DNA of 64,000 nucleotides, taken from NCBI RefSeq assembly GCF_042680565.1, contig NZ_JBHUEJ010000004.1:1-64000 (forward strand), in the 5' to 3' direction. The notes under the pieces were generated by a model that was given only the letters and a program-made list of their open reading frames with translations, had not been told where the DNA came from and did no database searches. Position numbers and translations under genes: made by a program. This document shows, in pieces, positions 1 through 8,278 of the stretch. Each line of letters opens with the position of its first letter. The stretch's first letter is position 1. Source of the DNA: Ottowia flava. Its GTDB lineage: Bacteria; Pseudomonadota; Gammaproteobacteria; Burkholderiales; Burkholderiaceae_C.

Positions 1-429
1 GCGGCCGCACTGCCCCCTTTAAGCCGGCCGCGGCTGCGGCTGGTGGGGGCGGCGCCGGTGCCGGCCGATGCACCCCGGGCGGCCTGGCCGCAGCTGCGGG
101 TCGATCTGCTCAAGCGCCGCGGCCCGCCGCTGGCCCAACCGCTGTGGCTGCCGGCGGCCGGTGACGCCGTGTTGAGCGTGGCGCGCGCCGCGCTGCGCGC
201 CGCCCAAGGGGACGGCGTTGACCGTGCCGATGACCTGCGGCCCGCCCCGCTGCCGCACACGCGGGTGATGAACGAGGCGCTGGGCGGGGCACGCCCCGCC
301 GCTGCGCCCACCGTGCACCGGCTCCTGCCGCGCCGCGCCAGCGGTCAACGGCCGCCACCGGGCGCGCGCCCGGGCTCACCCCAGGAGGACGGCCATGCAC
401 TGGCTGGCATTGCGGTGGCCGTTGCCTGA
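1..429 (+). CDS. imuA: ImuA, RecA-like SOS mutasome protein (3' part only)
   Basis: The reading frame is open from the first base of the window and ends at 429, so only the C-terminal 142 residues are present. Near residues 33-50 it reads VDLLKRRGPPLAQP, typical of the C-terminal tail of ImuA/SulA-like proteins encoded upstream of imuB. ImuA is a RecA-related protein without DNA-recombinase function that takes part with ImuB and DnaE2 in damage-induced translesion synthesis. The P-loop half lies outside the window. The last 35 bases overlap the start of imuB in another frame, so the two genes are probably translationally coupled. The last 60 or so residues are proline- and arginine-rich and look poorly conserved. 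The identity rests mainly on the short motif and on the imuB-dnaE2 genes that follow. Confidence 0.75.
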   Translation, partial: AAALPPLSRPRLRLVGAAPVPADAPRAAWPQLRVDLLKRRGPPLAQPLWLPAAGDAVLSVARAALRAAQGDGVDRADDLRPAPLPHTRVMNEALGGARPAAAPTVHRLLPRRASGQRPPPGARPGSPQEDGHALAGIAVAVA

Positions 430-2188
430 GGCGACGCCCGCGGCCACGCCAGCGCCTTTGTCCGCGGAGGCGCTGGCCTGGTGGGCGCTGGGCTTCACCC
501 CGCACGTCGCCTGGGTCGATGAAGGCCTGTTGATGGAGGTGTCCGCCTGCGAACGCCTGTGGGGCGGCCGGCGCGCGCTGCTGCGCCAGGTCTGGACCCG
601 CCAGCCGGCCGACACCGTGCCGCTGGCCGCGCAAGGGCCGACCAGCCTGGTGGCACTGGCGCACCTGCGGCTGAAAGGCGCGGGCGCTGGCGACACCGCT
701 GCGTCCACCGCGCTGGCGCGCGCGGCCGATCTGCCCCTGCACACCCTGAGCGCTGCGCGCCCGCACCTAGCCACGCTGTCGCAACTGGGCTGCCGCCGCT
801 GGGGCGACGTGGCGGCGCTGCCGCGCGCCGGCCTGGCGCGGCGCTTCGGCCCGGGGCTGGGCCGCGCACTTGATGTCGCCCTGGGCCGCGCGCCCGACGT
901 CTGCGCCTGGATCACCCCGCCCGACACCTTCGAGCAGACGCTGGAGCTGCCCGAGCGCGCCGACACCTCCCCGGCGCTGCTGTGGTCGGCGCGGCGCCTG
1001 CTGCAGGCGCTGCAGCACTGGCTGGCCGCGCGCCACCAGGGCGTGCGCGCGCTGGAACTGTCCTGGCGCTTCGACCAGCGCCGCCTGAACGGGCAGGAGC
1101 TGCCGCCCGAGCAGGCCATCGAATTGCGCACCGCCGAGCCGGTGCAGGCCATGGCCCATTTGCAGCGCCTGCTGGCCGAGCGCTTGGCGCGCACCGCCAT
1201 GCTGGCGCCCGCGCGCAGCCTGCGCCTGCGCGCGCTCGACACCGCGCCCTGGCAGGCCGACACGCCCAGCTTCCTGCCCGAAGACCAGCCGCGCGGCGAG
1301 CCCTGGCACGTCTTCATCGAACGCGTCAGCGCCCGCCTGGGCGCCCACAACGTGCGCCTGCCCGTCGCGCAGGCCGACCACCGCCCCGAAAGCCGCCAGC
1401 ACTGGCAGGCGGCTGAACAGACCCTGCGCCGCCCCACCGCGCGCTCCGCCGCCGCCCACCGCCCCACCGCCCAAGGAAAACCCATGCCTACCGCCACCAC
1501 GTCCGCCCGCCACCTGCCCGACGCCCTCAGCCCCACCTGGCTGCTGCGCCCGCCCCAGCCCCTGGCCACCGTCCACGACCAGCCCTTGCACAAAGGACAA
1601 GCCTTGCGCCTGATCAGCGGCCCGCAGCGCGTCGAAGCCGGCTGGTGGGCCGACGCCGTGCCGGCGGAAGATCGGGAGGGTGCCGCGCCGCCCGTAGCGC
1701 GTGAGCGCACAGCGCGTTACGCCGCCGGGGCGGCCGGCGGCAGCACAGCACGCGAAGCCGCGGAGCGTGAGGGCCATCACTCGCCGCCGCCCGGCCGCCC
1801 GAAGGCGGCGAGCGCCCCCTCGGGGGGCAGCGCAGCAGGCGAAGCCGCGGAGCATGGGGGCAACTACCCTGCCGCCGGGCCGCTCCCAAGGCGAGGTGTG
1901 GCCCCCTTGGGGGACAGCGCAGCAGGCGAAGCCGCTGAGCGTGGGGGCCATCACCCGCCGCCGGGCCGCCCCAAGGCGGGTGCGGCCCCCTCGGGGGGCA
2001 GCGGACCACGCGAAGCGGGGGAGCGTGGGGGCCAAGTCTCTCGCGATTACTTCATCGCCCAAAGCGCCACGGCCGAGCTGCTGTGGATCTACCGCGAACG
2101 CCCCACCGCCGCCGATGTGGCGCGCGGTGACGCGGGGGCGGGGCAGGGCGCGGCCACGCGCTGGTTCCTGCACGGGCTGTATGCCTGA
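395..2188 (+). CDS. imuB: ImuB, Y-family polymerase-like mutasome protein with a repeat-expanded C-terminal region
   Basis: This 597-residue protein starts MHWLALRWPL and has an AGGAGG ribosome-binding site at about 382-387. ImuB is a non-catalytic member of the Y-family that acts as the beta-clamp-binding hub joining ImuA and DnaE2 in the SOS mutasome. The N-terminus lacks the catalytic Asp motif of active Y-family polymerases, as expected. The motif SACERLWGGRRALLRQ (about 50-65) and the conserved C-terminal pieces GPQRVEAGWW (ending near 418) and RDYFIAQSA (from 550) are present. In relatives GWW and RDYF lie close together. Here about 130 residues of Gly/Ala/Pro/Arg-rich repeat separate them, encoded by four copies of a GC-rich repeat (about 1650-2035). 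The reading frame survives the insertion. Its stop overlaps the dnaE2 start in the sequence ATGCCTGA. Confidence 0.9.
   Translation: MHWLALRWPLPEATPAATPAPLSAEALAWWALGFTPHVAWVDEGLLMEVSACERLWGGRRALLRQVWTRQPADTVPLAAQGPTSLVALAHLRLKGAGAGDTAASTALARAADLPLHTLSAARPHLATLSQLGCRRWGDVAALPRAGLARRFGPGLGRALDVALGRAPDVCAWITPPDTFEQTLELPERADTSPALLWSARRLLQALQHWLAARHQGVRALELSWRFDQRRLNGQELPPEQAIELRTAEPVQAMAHLQRLLAERLARTAMLAPARSLRLRALDTAPWQADTPSFLPEDQPRGEPWHVFIERVSARLGAHNVRLPVAQADHRPESRQHWQAAEQTLRRPTARSAAAHRPTAQGKPMPTATTSARHLPDALSPTWLLRPPQPLATVHDQPLHKGQALRLISGPQRVEAGWWADAVPAEDREGAAPPVARERTARYAAGAAGGSTAREAAEREGHHSPPPGRPKAASAPSGGSAAGEAAEHGGNYPAAGPLPRRGVAPLGDSAAGEAAERGGHHPPPGRPKAGAAPSGGSGPREAGERGGQVSRDYFIAQSATAELLWIYRERPTAADVARGDAGAGQGAATRWFLHGLYA
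1650..2035 (+). repeat. Tandem GC-rich repeat block, about four units, inside imuB
   Basis: Four imperfect units of about 75-95 bp start near 1691, 1773, 1866 and 1956. Each contains a core close to CCCCCTCGGGGGGCAGCG, a proximal GCCGCCCGGCCGCCC-like arm and a distal GCGTGGGGGC end. The first unit is degenerate. Two subtypes are visible: one continues CAGCAGGCGAAGCCGC, the other GACCACGCGAAGCGGG. In the imuB frame the units encode GRPKAASAPSGGS followed by AAGEAAE or GPREAGERGG. The units have no stop codon in at least two frames, so the dnaE2 frame is also open across this block. Confidence 0.9.
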
Positions 2189-5100
2189 ACTCAGCCACAA
2201 GCAGCAGGCCGAACGCGCCGACTGGCTGCGCCGCCAAGCGCGTGGCGACCAACCGTCGCCGGGCCGCCCCAAGGCGGCTGGGGCCCCCTCGGGGGGCAGC
2301 GGACCACGCGAAGCGGGGGAGCGTGGGGGCAACCACCCCGCCGCCGGGCCGATCCCAAGGCGAGGTGCGGCCCCGGCACCCGGCTTGTCCGGGGAGGCCT
2401 CCCCGGACTGGGGCAGCGCAGCAGGCGAAGCCGTGGAGCGTGGGGGCCACTCGCCACCGCCCGGCCGCCCGAAGGCGGCGAGCGCCCCCTCGGGGGGCAG
2501 CGCAGCAGGCGAAGCCGCGCAGCGTGGGGGTCTGTCCAGCCGCCGTAGGGCCGCTCCCAAGGCGGCTGGGGCCCCCTCGGGGGGCAGCGGACCACGCGAA
2601 GCGGGGGAGCGTGGGGGCCTATTTTTTGAGCTGCACTGCCTCACCCACTTCAGCTTCCAGCGCGGCGCCAGCAGCCCGGAAGAGCTGGTGCAGCGCGCCT
2701 GGGCGCTGGGCTATTCGGCGCTGGCCATCACCGACGAATGTTCCGTGGCCGGCGTGGTGCGCGCCTGGCAGGCGCTGGGCGAGCTGGAGCGTTCGTCTCC
2801 CGCCCAGAAGGACAGCGACGACAGCGATGTTCCCGCCGCACTGGCCGCGTTGCACGCTGCGCGCGCCGCCACCGGCGTGGCCGCGCCGCTGCAACTGCTC
2901 TACGGCGGCGAGTTCCGCTTTGGCGGGCAGGGCACGCTGGTGGTGCTGGCGCGCGACTTGGCCGGCTGGGGCGCGCTGTGCACCTTCATCACGCGCTGCC
3001 GTGGGGCAGCGGCCAAAGGGGCCTACCGCCTGCCGCCGCTGGCCGTGGCGCTGGCCGCGTTGCCGGGCTGCGAATGCCTGTGGGCGCCCTGTCGCAGCGA
3101 TTGGAAGGGTGGCGAAATTGCTCCTGAATTGGAAGCTGTCTGCGCAGATCGCATTAAGGCTGCAAGCACTTTTCACTTGATAACCGGCCTCTTGCTGGAA
3201 CTGCACGGCGATGCCAGCGACCCGCTCTGGCTGCTGGCGTTGCAGCGCTTGTCGGCCGCCACCGGCCTGCCGCTGATCGCCGCGGGCGACGTGCACATGC
3301 ACGTGCGCGCCCGCAAGCGCCTGCAGGACGTGATGACCGCCATCCGCCTGGGCCGCCCGGTGCAGGCCTGCGGGTTCGAGCTGCAGCCCAATGGCGAACG
3401 CCACCTGCGCCCGCTGGCGCGGCTGGGCGACTTTTATCCGCCCGACACGCTGGCCGCCACGCAGGCGGTCGCGGCGCGCTGCCACTTTCGGCTGGAAGAG
3501 GTGAAATACAACTATCCGCAAGAGGCCGTGCTGCCCGGTCTCAGCCCCACGCAGACCTTGGCGCGGCTCGTGCGCGAAGGCGCGGCGTGGCGCTTCCCGG
3601 GCGGCACCTTGCCGCACATCCAGGCCTTCATCGACAAAGAGCTGGCGCTGATCGCCGAGTGCCGCTACGAGATGTTCTTCCTCACCGTGCACGACATCGT
3701 GCGCGCGGCGCGGCGCATGGGCATCCTGTGCCAGGGCCGGGGCTCGGCCGCCAACTCGGTGGTCTGCTATTGCCTGGGCATCACCGAGGCCGACCCGCGC
3801 ATTTCCAACCCGCTGCTGGAGCGCTTCATCAGCCGCGCGCGCCGCCACGAGCCGCCCGACATCGACGTCGACTTCGAGCACGAGCGGCGCGAAGAAGTCA
3901 TCCAGTACATCTACCGCAAATACGGCCGCCACCGCGCCGCCCTGGCCGCCACCGTCATCAGCTACCGCACCCGCAGCGCCCTGCGCGACGTGGGCATGGC
4001 GCTGGGCGTGGACGCGCGCTTGATCGACGCTTTCTCCAAGGGCCACCATTGGTTTGACGACGGTCTGGCCGAGCATCGGCTGGGCGAGCTGGCCGCCCAG
4101 GTGGGTGCAGCCGTCAACCCAACGCAGGCCCGACTGTGGCTGGAGTTGACGCGGCAGCTCAAAGGCGCGCCGCGCCACCTCAGCCAGCACGTGGGCGGCT
4201 TCGTGTTGACCGAAACGCCGCTGCACCGGCTGGTGCCCGTGGAGCCCGCTGCCATGACGCGCGAGGGTGATTGGGAAAACACCCTGGGCGTGCTGCCCGA
4301 TGAAGTCGACGCCAGTGGTGATGACGTGGTCCCTTCCCACGGTGATCCCGGCGGCCACCCCCGCGCCGGCGCCGCCGAAGCGCCGCCGCCCGCCGCCCGC
4401 CCGTACGAGCCTTCGCCCCTGGACGCGTGGCTGCCCGCGCCGCCCGCGTTGCGCCAGGTCATCCAGTGGGACAAGGACGACCTGGAGGCGCTGGGCATGC
4501 TGAAAGTCGACGTGCTCGCGCTGGGCATGCTCACCGCCGTGCGCCGCTGCATCGATCTGGTCAGCCAGCGGCGCGGCCATGTTTTCACGCGCGCCGACAT
4601 CCAAGGTGAAGACCCCGCCACCTACGAAATGATCCGCCGCGCCGACACCATCGGCACCTTCCAGATCGAAAGCCGCGCGCAGATGAGCATGCTGCCGCGC
4701 CTCAAGCCCACCACCTTCTACGACCTGGTCGTGCAGGTCGCCATCGTGCGGCCCGGCCCCATCAGCGGCGGCATGGTGCACCCGTATTTGAAAGCGCGCG
4801 ATCGGCAGCGGCGCAACCTGCCGATCGAATACGAACTCTCCAGCGACGATCAACCTGGTCGGCCTCCACGCCTGGCCAAGGCGCTGGCGCGCACCCTCGG
4901 CATCCCCATCTTTCAGGAACAGGTGATGGAGCTGTCGATGATCGCCGCCGGCTTTAGCGCCGACGACGCCGACCGCCTGCGCCGCGCCATGGCCGCCTGG
5001 AAGCGCAAGGGCGGCCTGGGCCCGTTTGAAGCGCAGCTGACCGAAGGCATGCTGAAAAACGGCTACAGCCCCGCATTCGCCGCGCGCATCTTTCAGCAGA

Positions 5101-6383
5101 TCAAAGGCTTTGGCGAATACGGCTTCCCGGAAAGCCACGCCTACAGCTTCGCCCTCATCGCGTACGAAAGCGCCTGGCTCAAATGCCACGAGCCCGAAGC
5201 CTTCCTCGCCGCGCTGCTCAACTCGCAACCCATGGGCTTTTACGGCCCGTCCCAACTCATCCAGGACGCCCGCCGCCACGGCGTGCAGGTGCTGCCACCC
5301 GACGTCAGCGCCAGCGACTGGGATTGCACGCTGGAAGCGTGGGCGCCTGCCGCTCAATCGGGGTCAGAGTCCGATTTCTGCGGTGCTGAATCCGATGCGG
5401 ATGCCGCCTTGCACCGCGGTGCCGGCGGTAATGAGATCAACGCCGATTTTAAGTCAAATCACCTTCCAGCCCAACAACCACTTGCGCGGCCAGCTCCTGA
5501 TGCGATAGCAAACATCGCCTGCGCCGACACTCCCACCCGCCCCGCCGTGCGCCTGGGCCTGTGCCTGGTCAAGGGCCTGAGCCAAACCGCCGCGCAGCGC
5601 ATCGAAGCCGCACGCGCCCAGCAGCCCTTTGCCAGCGTCGACGACCTGGCGCGGCGGGCAGGGTTGGACACGCGCGACTTGAATGCCTTGGCCGCCGCCG
5701 ACGCGCTCGCCAGCCTGGCCGGCCACCGCCGCCAGCAGGCCTGGCGTGCTGTGAGCCCCCACGCTCCCCCGCTGCGCGAGGTGCGCTGCCCCGATCCGGG
5801 GAAGGGCCCCCGGACCAGCCGGGTGCTGGGGCCCTCGCCGCCTTCGGGCGGCCGGGCGGCGGCGAGTCGCGTGCCCCACACGCCTTCGCTGCTGCAAGAC
5901 GCCCCCATCCACGAACCCGCGCTGATCCTGCCCCCCGCGCCCGAGGGCGAAGACATCGTGCACGACTACGCCGCGCTCGGCCTCACTTTGCGCCGCCACC
6001 CGCTGGCGCTGCTGCGCCCGAGGTTGGAGCGCTGGCGCCTCAAAACCGCGGACCAGCTGCGCGACTTGCCCCACGGCCGCCGCGTGCGCGCCTGCGGCCT
6101 GGTCATCGGCCGCCAGCAGCCGGGCACCGCCAAGGGCACGATCTTCGTCACGCTGGAAGACGAAACCGGCCCCGTCAACGTCATCGTCTGGAAAAGCGTG
6201 CGCGACGACGAAGCCCAGCGCAACGCCCTGCTGCGCGCGCGCCTGCTCGCCGTCGAAGGTGAATGGCAGCGCGACAAGGACAGCGGCGGCGAAGTCCGCC
6301 ACCTGATCGCCCAGCGCTTTCGCGACCTCACGCCCCTGCTGGGCCGGCTGGGGGAATTCACTAGCAGTCGGGATTTTCATTGA
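2181..6383 (+). CDS. dnaE2: DnaE2, error-prone C-family DNA polymerase with several repeat-derived inserts
   Basis: DnaE2 is the catalytic subunit of the ImuA/ImuB/DnaE2 translesion mutasome. ATG 2181 was chosen because it overlaps the imuB stop, giving 1400 residues against about 1050-1100 usual. The PHP domain begins FELHCLTHFSFQRGASSP near residue 149. The polymerase active-site segment PPDIDVDFEHERRE lies at about 558-571. KVDVLALGML follows before the fingers region, and a C-terminal OB-fold reads GRRVRACGLVIGRQQPG. The extra length comes from inserts: GC-rich repeats at residues 25-147 and 1190-1232, short dispersed elements at about 312-333 and 1089-1110, an adjacent unexplained stretch at about 1057-1088, and a Pro/Ala-rich stretch at about 715-745. 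All keep the frame and avoid the core motifs. Whether the enzyme remains active cannot be told from sequence. Confidence 0.93.
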   Translation: MPELSHKQQAERADWLRRQARGDQPSPGRPKAAGAPSGGSGPREAGERGGNHPAAGPIPRRGAAPAPGLSGEASPDWGSAAGEAVERGGHSPPPGRPKAASAPSGGSAAGEAAQRGGLSSRRRAAPKAAGAPSGGSGPREAGERGGLFFELHCLTHFSFQRGASSPEELVQRAWALGYSALAITDECSVAGVVRAWQALGELERSSPAQKDSDDSDVPAALAALHAARAATGVAAPLQLLYGGEFRFGGQGTLVVLARDLAGWGALCTFITRCRGAAAKGAYRLPPLAVALAALPGCECLWAPCRSDWKGGEIAPELEAVCADRIKAASTFHLITGLLLELHGDASDPLWLLALQRLSAATGLPLIAAGDVHMHVRARKRLQDVMTAIRLGRPVQACGFELQPNGERHLRPLARLGDFYPPDTLAATQAVAARCHFRLEEVKYNYPQEAVLPGLSPTQTLARLVREGAAWRFPGGTLPHIQAFIDKELALIAECRYEMFFLTVHDIVRAARRMGILCQGRGSAANSVVCYCLGITEADPRISNPLLERFISRARRHEPPDIDVDFEHERREEVIQYIYRKYGRHRAALAATVISYRTRSALRDVGMALGVDARLIDAFSKGHHWFDDGLAEHRLGELAAQVGAAVNPTQARLWLELTRQLKGAPRHLSQHVGGFVLTETPLHRLVPVEPAAMTREGDWENTLGVLPDEVDASGDDVVPSHGDPGGHPRAGAAEAPPPAARPYEPSPLDAWLPAPPALRQVIQWDKDDLEALGMLKVDVLALGMLTAVRRCIDLVSQRRGHVFTRADIQGEDPATYEMIRRADTIGTFQIESRAQMSMLPRLKPTTFYDLVVQVAIVRPGPISGGMVHPYLKARDRQRRNLPIEYELSSDDQPGRPPRLAKALARTLGIPIFQEQVMELSMIAAGFSADDADRLRRAMAAWKRKGGLGPFEAQLTEGMLKNGYSPAFAARIFQQIKGFGEYGFPESHAYSFALIAYESAWLKCHEPEAFLAALLNSQPMGFYGPSQLIQDARRHGVQVLPPDVSASDWDCTLEAWAPAAQSGSESDFCGAESDADAALHRGAGGNEINADFKSNHLPAQQPLARPAPDAIANIACADTPTRPAVRLGLCLVKGLSQTAAQRIEAARAQQPFASVDDLARRAGLDTRDLNALAAADALASLAGHRRQQAWRAVSPHAPPLREVRCPDPGKGPRTSRVLGPSPPSGGRAAASRVPHTPSLLQDAPIHEPALILPPAPEGEDIVHDYAALGLTLRRHPLALLRPRLERWRLKTADQLRDLPHGRRVRACGLVIGRQQPGTAKGTIFVTLEDETGPVNVIVWKSVRDDEAQRNALLRARLLAVEGEWQRDKDSGGEVRHLIAQRFRDLTPLLGRLGEFTSSRDFH
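2252..2625 (+). repeat. Tandem GC-rich repeat block, about four units, in the dnaE2 5' end
   Basis: Four further units of the repeat seen in imuB start near 2256, 2337, 2449 and 2540. The second is longer because of an extra segment, about 2375-2400, with CCGGGGAGG and CCTCCCCGG arms. They are read in the same peptide frame as in imuB, giving GRPKAAGAPSGGSGPREAGE-type segments. They separate the predicted start MPELSHKQQAERADWLRR from the conserved PHP domain. Confidence 0.9.
3116..3180 (+). repeat. Short dispersed element, in-frame inside dnaE2 (sense)
   Basis: The segment TTGCTCCTGAATTGGAAGCT, followed by GTCTGCGCAGATCGC and ending CACTTGA, matches intergenic copies such as 13745-13810. 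It encodes APELEAVCADRIKA, an insert in the region between the PHP and polymerase domains. Confidence 0.75.
5446..5511 (-). repeat. Short dispersed element, in-frame inside dnaE2 (antisense)
   Basis: Read on the minus strand it runs GCTATCGCATCAGGAGCTGG, CCGCGCAAGTGGTTG, GGGCTGGAAGG, GATTTGACTT, a near-complete copy. In dnaE2 it encodes DFKSNHLPAQQPLARPAPDA. The same frame and a similar peptide occur in mutL. Confidence 0.85.
5748..5876 (-). repeat. Inverted GC-rich repeat copy near the 3' end of dnaE2
   Basis: This is the reverse complement of the unit found in the imuB/dnaE2 5' blocks, with GCCCCCACGCTCCCCCGC at one end and GCCTTCGGGCGGCCGGGCGG at the other. It carries an extra CCGGACCAGCCGG-containing segment. 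It encodes a Pro/Arg-rich insert (residues about 1190-1232) just before the OB-fold. Confidence 0.85.
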
Positions 6384-6420
6384 CGCTGTCGCGCCATGGG
6401 ATCGCGGTAGCGTGTTGGCT

Positions 6421-7323
6421 TCAGCCCGGGTATTGAAACAACGCGCGCCGGAACGCCTGCGCCGCCAAGCCGAAGGGTTCGTCGATCCGGTGCGCCAGAT
6501 AGGCTTCCATCGTTACCTGGCTGTGGCGGCCCAGCGCCCGCGTGGGTACCCGCACCAGGCGCCCTTCTTGCAAGTCGCGTTCGATCTGCCAGAGGGGCAA
6601 CCTGCCCCAGCCCAGGCCAGCGGCGATCATGGCGTGCTTGGCGTCCTGCGTGGAGACGCGGCAGACCTGGTTGGACAGCACACCGAAGCTGCGGCCGTCA
6701 GACAGCGGCGACGGGTCGGACTGCACGATCTGCAGGTGATCGGCCAGCGCGGTGGGCCCTGCGCTGGCAGCGTCCAACTGCGCCAGCGGGTGCGCTGCAG
6801 CGACCACCGCCACGTGCCCGATGGCGCCCACCGCCTCCACCGCGATGCGCGGGTCGCGAAATTCTTCGCCGACCACAATCGCAAGCTGGCAGCGTTTGTC
6901 CAGCAGCGCCGCAATCGGTCCGCCCAATGGTTCGACGGTCAGCCGAATCGCCACCGAAGGGTATTTGCCGCGCGTTTCGCGCAGCGCGTGACCGACGACG
7001 GGCAGCGGAAACAGCGTGTCGACCGTCAGACCCAACTGCAGCTCCAGCGCGCCACCCAAGTCCCGTGCGCGCGCTCGCATCACGTCCACCCGCAGCAAGA
7101 TGTCACGCGCGTCGGCCAGCAGGCCCAGCCCCTCTGGCGTCATCGTGGGGCGATGGCCCGAGCGGTCGAACAGCTTCACGCGCAGCTGGTGCTCCAAGTT
7201 GGCAATCGCCTGGCTGACGGCGGACTGCGCGCGCGACAGGCTGGCGGCACCGGCGCGAAAGCTCCCGCGCTCCGCCACGGCGACGAAGGTGCGCAACTGG
7301 TCCAGTGACAAGGCGTCCAACAT
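6421..7323 (-). CDS. LysR-family transcriptional regulator
   Basis: This 300-residue protein has the length and architecture of LysR-type regulators. An N-terminal winged helix-turn-helix (residues 4-63) contains LDQLRTFVAVAERGSFRAGA and SLSRAQSAVSQAIANLE, and a substrate-binding-like effector domain follows. It is transcribed divergently from the methyltransferase and N-acetyltransferase genes across a 91-base gap, the usual arrangement for a LysR regulator and its target. An inverted repeat of the T-N11-A type lies next to its start. The inducer and the regulated pathway cannot be read from the sequence. Confidence 0.9.
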   Translation of the reverse strand: MLDALSLDQLRTFVAVAERGSFRAGAASLSRAQSAVSQAIANLEHQLRVKLFDRSGHRPTMTPEGLGLLADARDILLRVDVMRARARDLGGALELQLGLTVDTLFPLPVVGHALRETRGKYPSVAIRLTVEPLGGPIAALLDKRCQLAIVVGEEFRDPRIAVEAVGAIGHVAVVAAAHPLAQLDAASAGPTALADHLQIVQSDPSPLSDGRSFGVLSNQVCRVSTQDAKHAMIAAGLGWGRLPLWQIERDLQEGRLVRVPTRALGRHSQVTMEAYLAHRIDEPFGLAAQAFRRALFQYPG

Positions 7324-7324
7324 G

Positions 7325-7339
7325 ATCGTTTTAACCGAT
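7325..7339. promoter_or_regulatory. Candidate LysR-type operator (T-N11-A)
   Basis: ATCG at 7325-7328 and CGAT at 7336-7339 form an inverted repeat with T and A eleven bases apart (7326 and 7338), the LysR-box pattern. It begins two bases upstream of the LysR start codon, so it could serve autoregulation and, through the divergent gap, the methyltransferase gene. It is short and could occur by chance. Confidence 0.35.
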
Positions 7340-7414
7340 TGAAAACATCACAATAACAGCACTTTTCAAGATCAATACCGCGCCCTACGATTTGGTCAGA
7401 AGGTACACAACCCG

Positions 7415-8278
7415 ATGACCAAACACACCAACCGCATCGCACCAGAGCCCACAGCCGTCAGGGTGGCGCTGTGGCGCGCCCGGCACCTGGAGCTGGACGC
7501 GCAGCCCCCCATCCTGAACGACGCAGTGGGCCTGCAACTGGCCCAACCCACCGGTGACTGGCGCCGGCGCCCCGACATGCATGCCGAGCGCACCCAACCG
7601 TTTCGCGCGTCCATCGTGGCCCGCAGCCGCTTTGTTGAAGACTGCGTGCTGCAGCAGTTGGGCCGCGGCGTCACGCAATACGTGATCCTGGGCGCGGGCC
7701 TGGACACCTTCGCCCAACGGCACCCCGAAGCCCTGGCGGCCGGGCTGCACGTGTTTGAAGTCGACCAGGCCGGCCCGCAAGCCTGGAAGCGCCAGCGGCT
7801 GGAACAGTTGGGCCTGGGCGTGCCGGCTGGCCTTCACCTCATCCCCGTCGATTTCGAGTCCGACGCGGGCTGGTGGGGAGGTCTTTTAAACGCCGGGTTT
7901 GACCCGGCCAAGCCGGCCGTCATGGCGTCCACCGGGGTCAGCATGTACCTGACCAAGCCGGCGACCTGCGCCTTACTGCAGCAGGCCTCCGTGCTAGTCA
8001 AGGGCTCCTTTTTCATCATGAGCTTCATGCTGCCGATCGACCAGGCCGACCCCGACATTCGCCAGGGCCTGCTGCAATCCGCCAAGGGCGCACAGGCCGG
8101 CGGCACGCCCTGGATCAGTTTTTTCTCGCCGGAGGAGATCGTCCAGATGGCCACGGACGCCGGCTTTCCCCACGCACGCTGCGTGTCGGCCACCGAATGG
8201 AGCACGCTGTATTTCCAGAACCGGACCGACGGCCTGAAACCGGCGCGGGCCGAAGAACTGTTGGTGGCCACGACATGA
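7415..8278 (+). CDS. SAM-dependent methyltransferase of the leucine carboxyl methyltransferase-like (PF04072) family
   Basis: The 287-residue product has the features of the class I SAM-dependent methyltransferases related to leucine carboxyl methyltransferases. An N-terminal ALWRARHLELDAQPPILND segment and RSRFVEDCV are followed by the SAM-binding motif YVILGAGLDTFAQR (about 89-102) and FEVDQ (about 115-119), the acidic strand that contacts the ribose. Many bacterial members have unknown substrates. The gene overlaps the following N-acetyltransferase by ATGA, so the two are probably co-translated and may modify the same or successive small molecules. It is divergent from a LysR regulator. 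Confidence 0.85.
   Translation: MTKHTNRIAPEPTAVRVALWRARHLELDAQPPILNDAVGLQLAQPTGDWRRRPDMHAERTQPFRASIVARSRFVEDCVLQQLGRGVTQYVILGAGLDTFAQRHPEALAAGLHVFEVDQAGPQAWKRQRLEQLGLGVPAGLHLIPVDFESDAGWWGGLLNAGFDPAKPAVMASTGVSMYLTKPATCALLQQASVLVKGSFFIMSFMLPIDQADPDIRQGLLQSAKGAQAGGTPWISFFSPEEIVQMATDAGFPHARCVSATEWSTLYFQNRTDGLKPARAEELLVATT

Noticed and set aside
1701..2180. Possible longer dnaE2 starting at GTG 1701
   Set aside because: The frame is open only because the GC-rich repeats in imuB have no stops in that frame. ATG 2181 overlaps the imuB stop in the usual way and fits the family better.
1650..2625. GC-rich repeat blocks as a CRISPR array
   Set aside because: Units are directly adjacent, share most of their sequence, lack unique spacers and are translated; no cas genes are present.
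2619..5357. 912-codon open frame opposite dnaE2
   Set aside because: Same reason: an antisense shadow of a strongly GC-biased gene, with no ribosome-binding site or motif.
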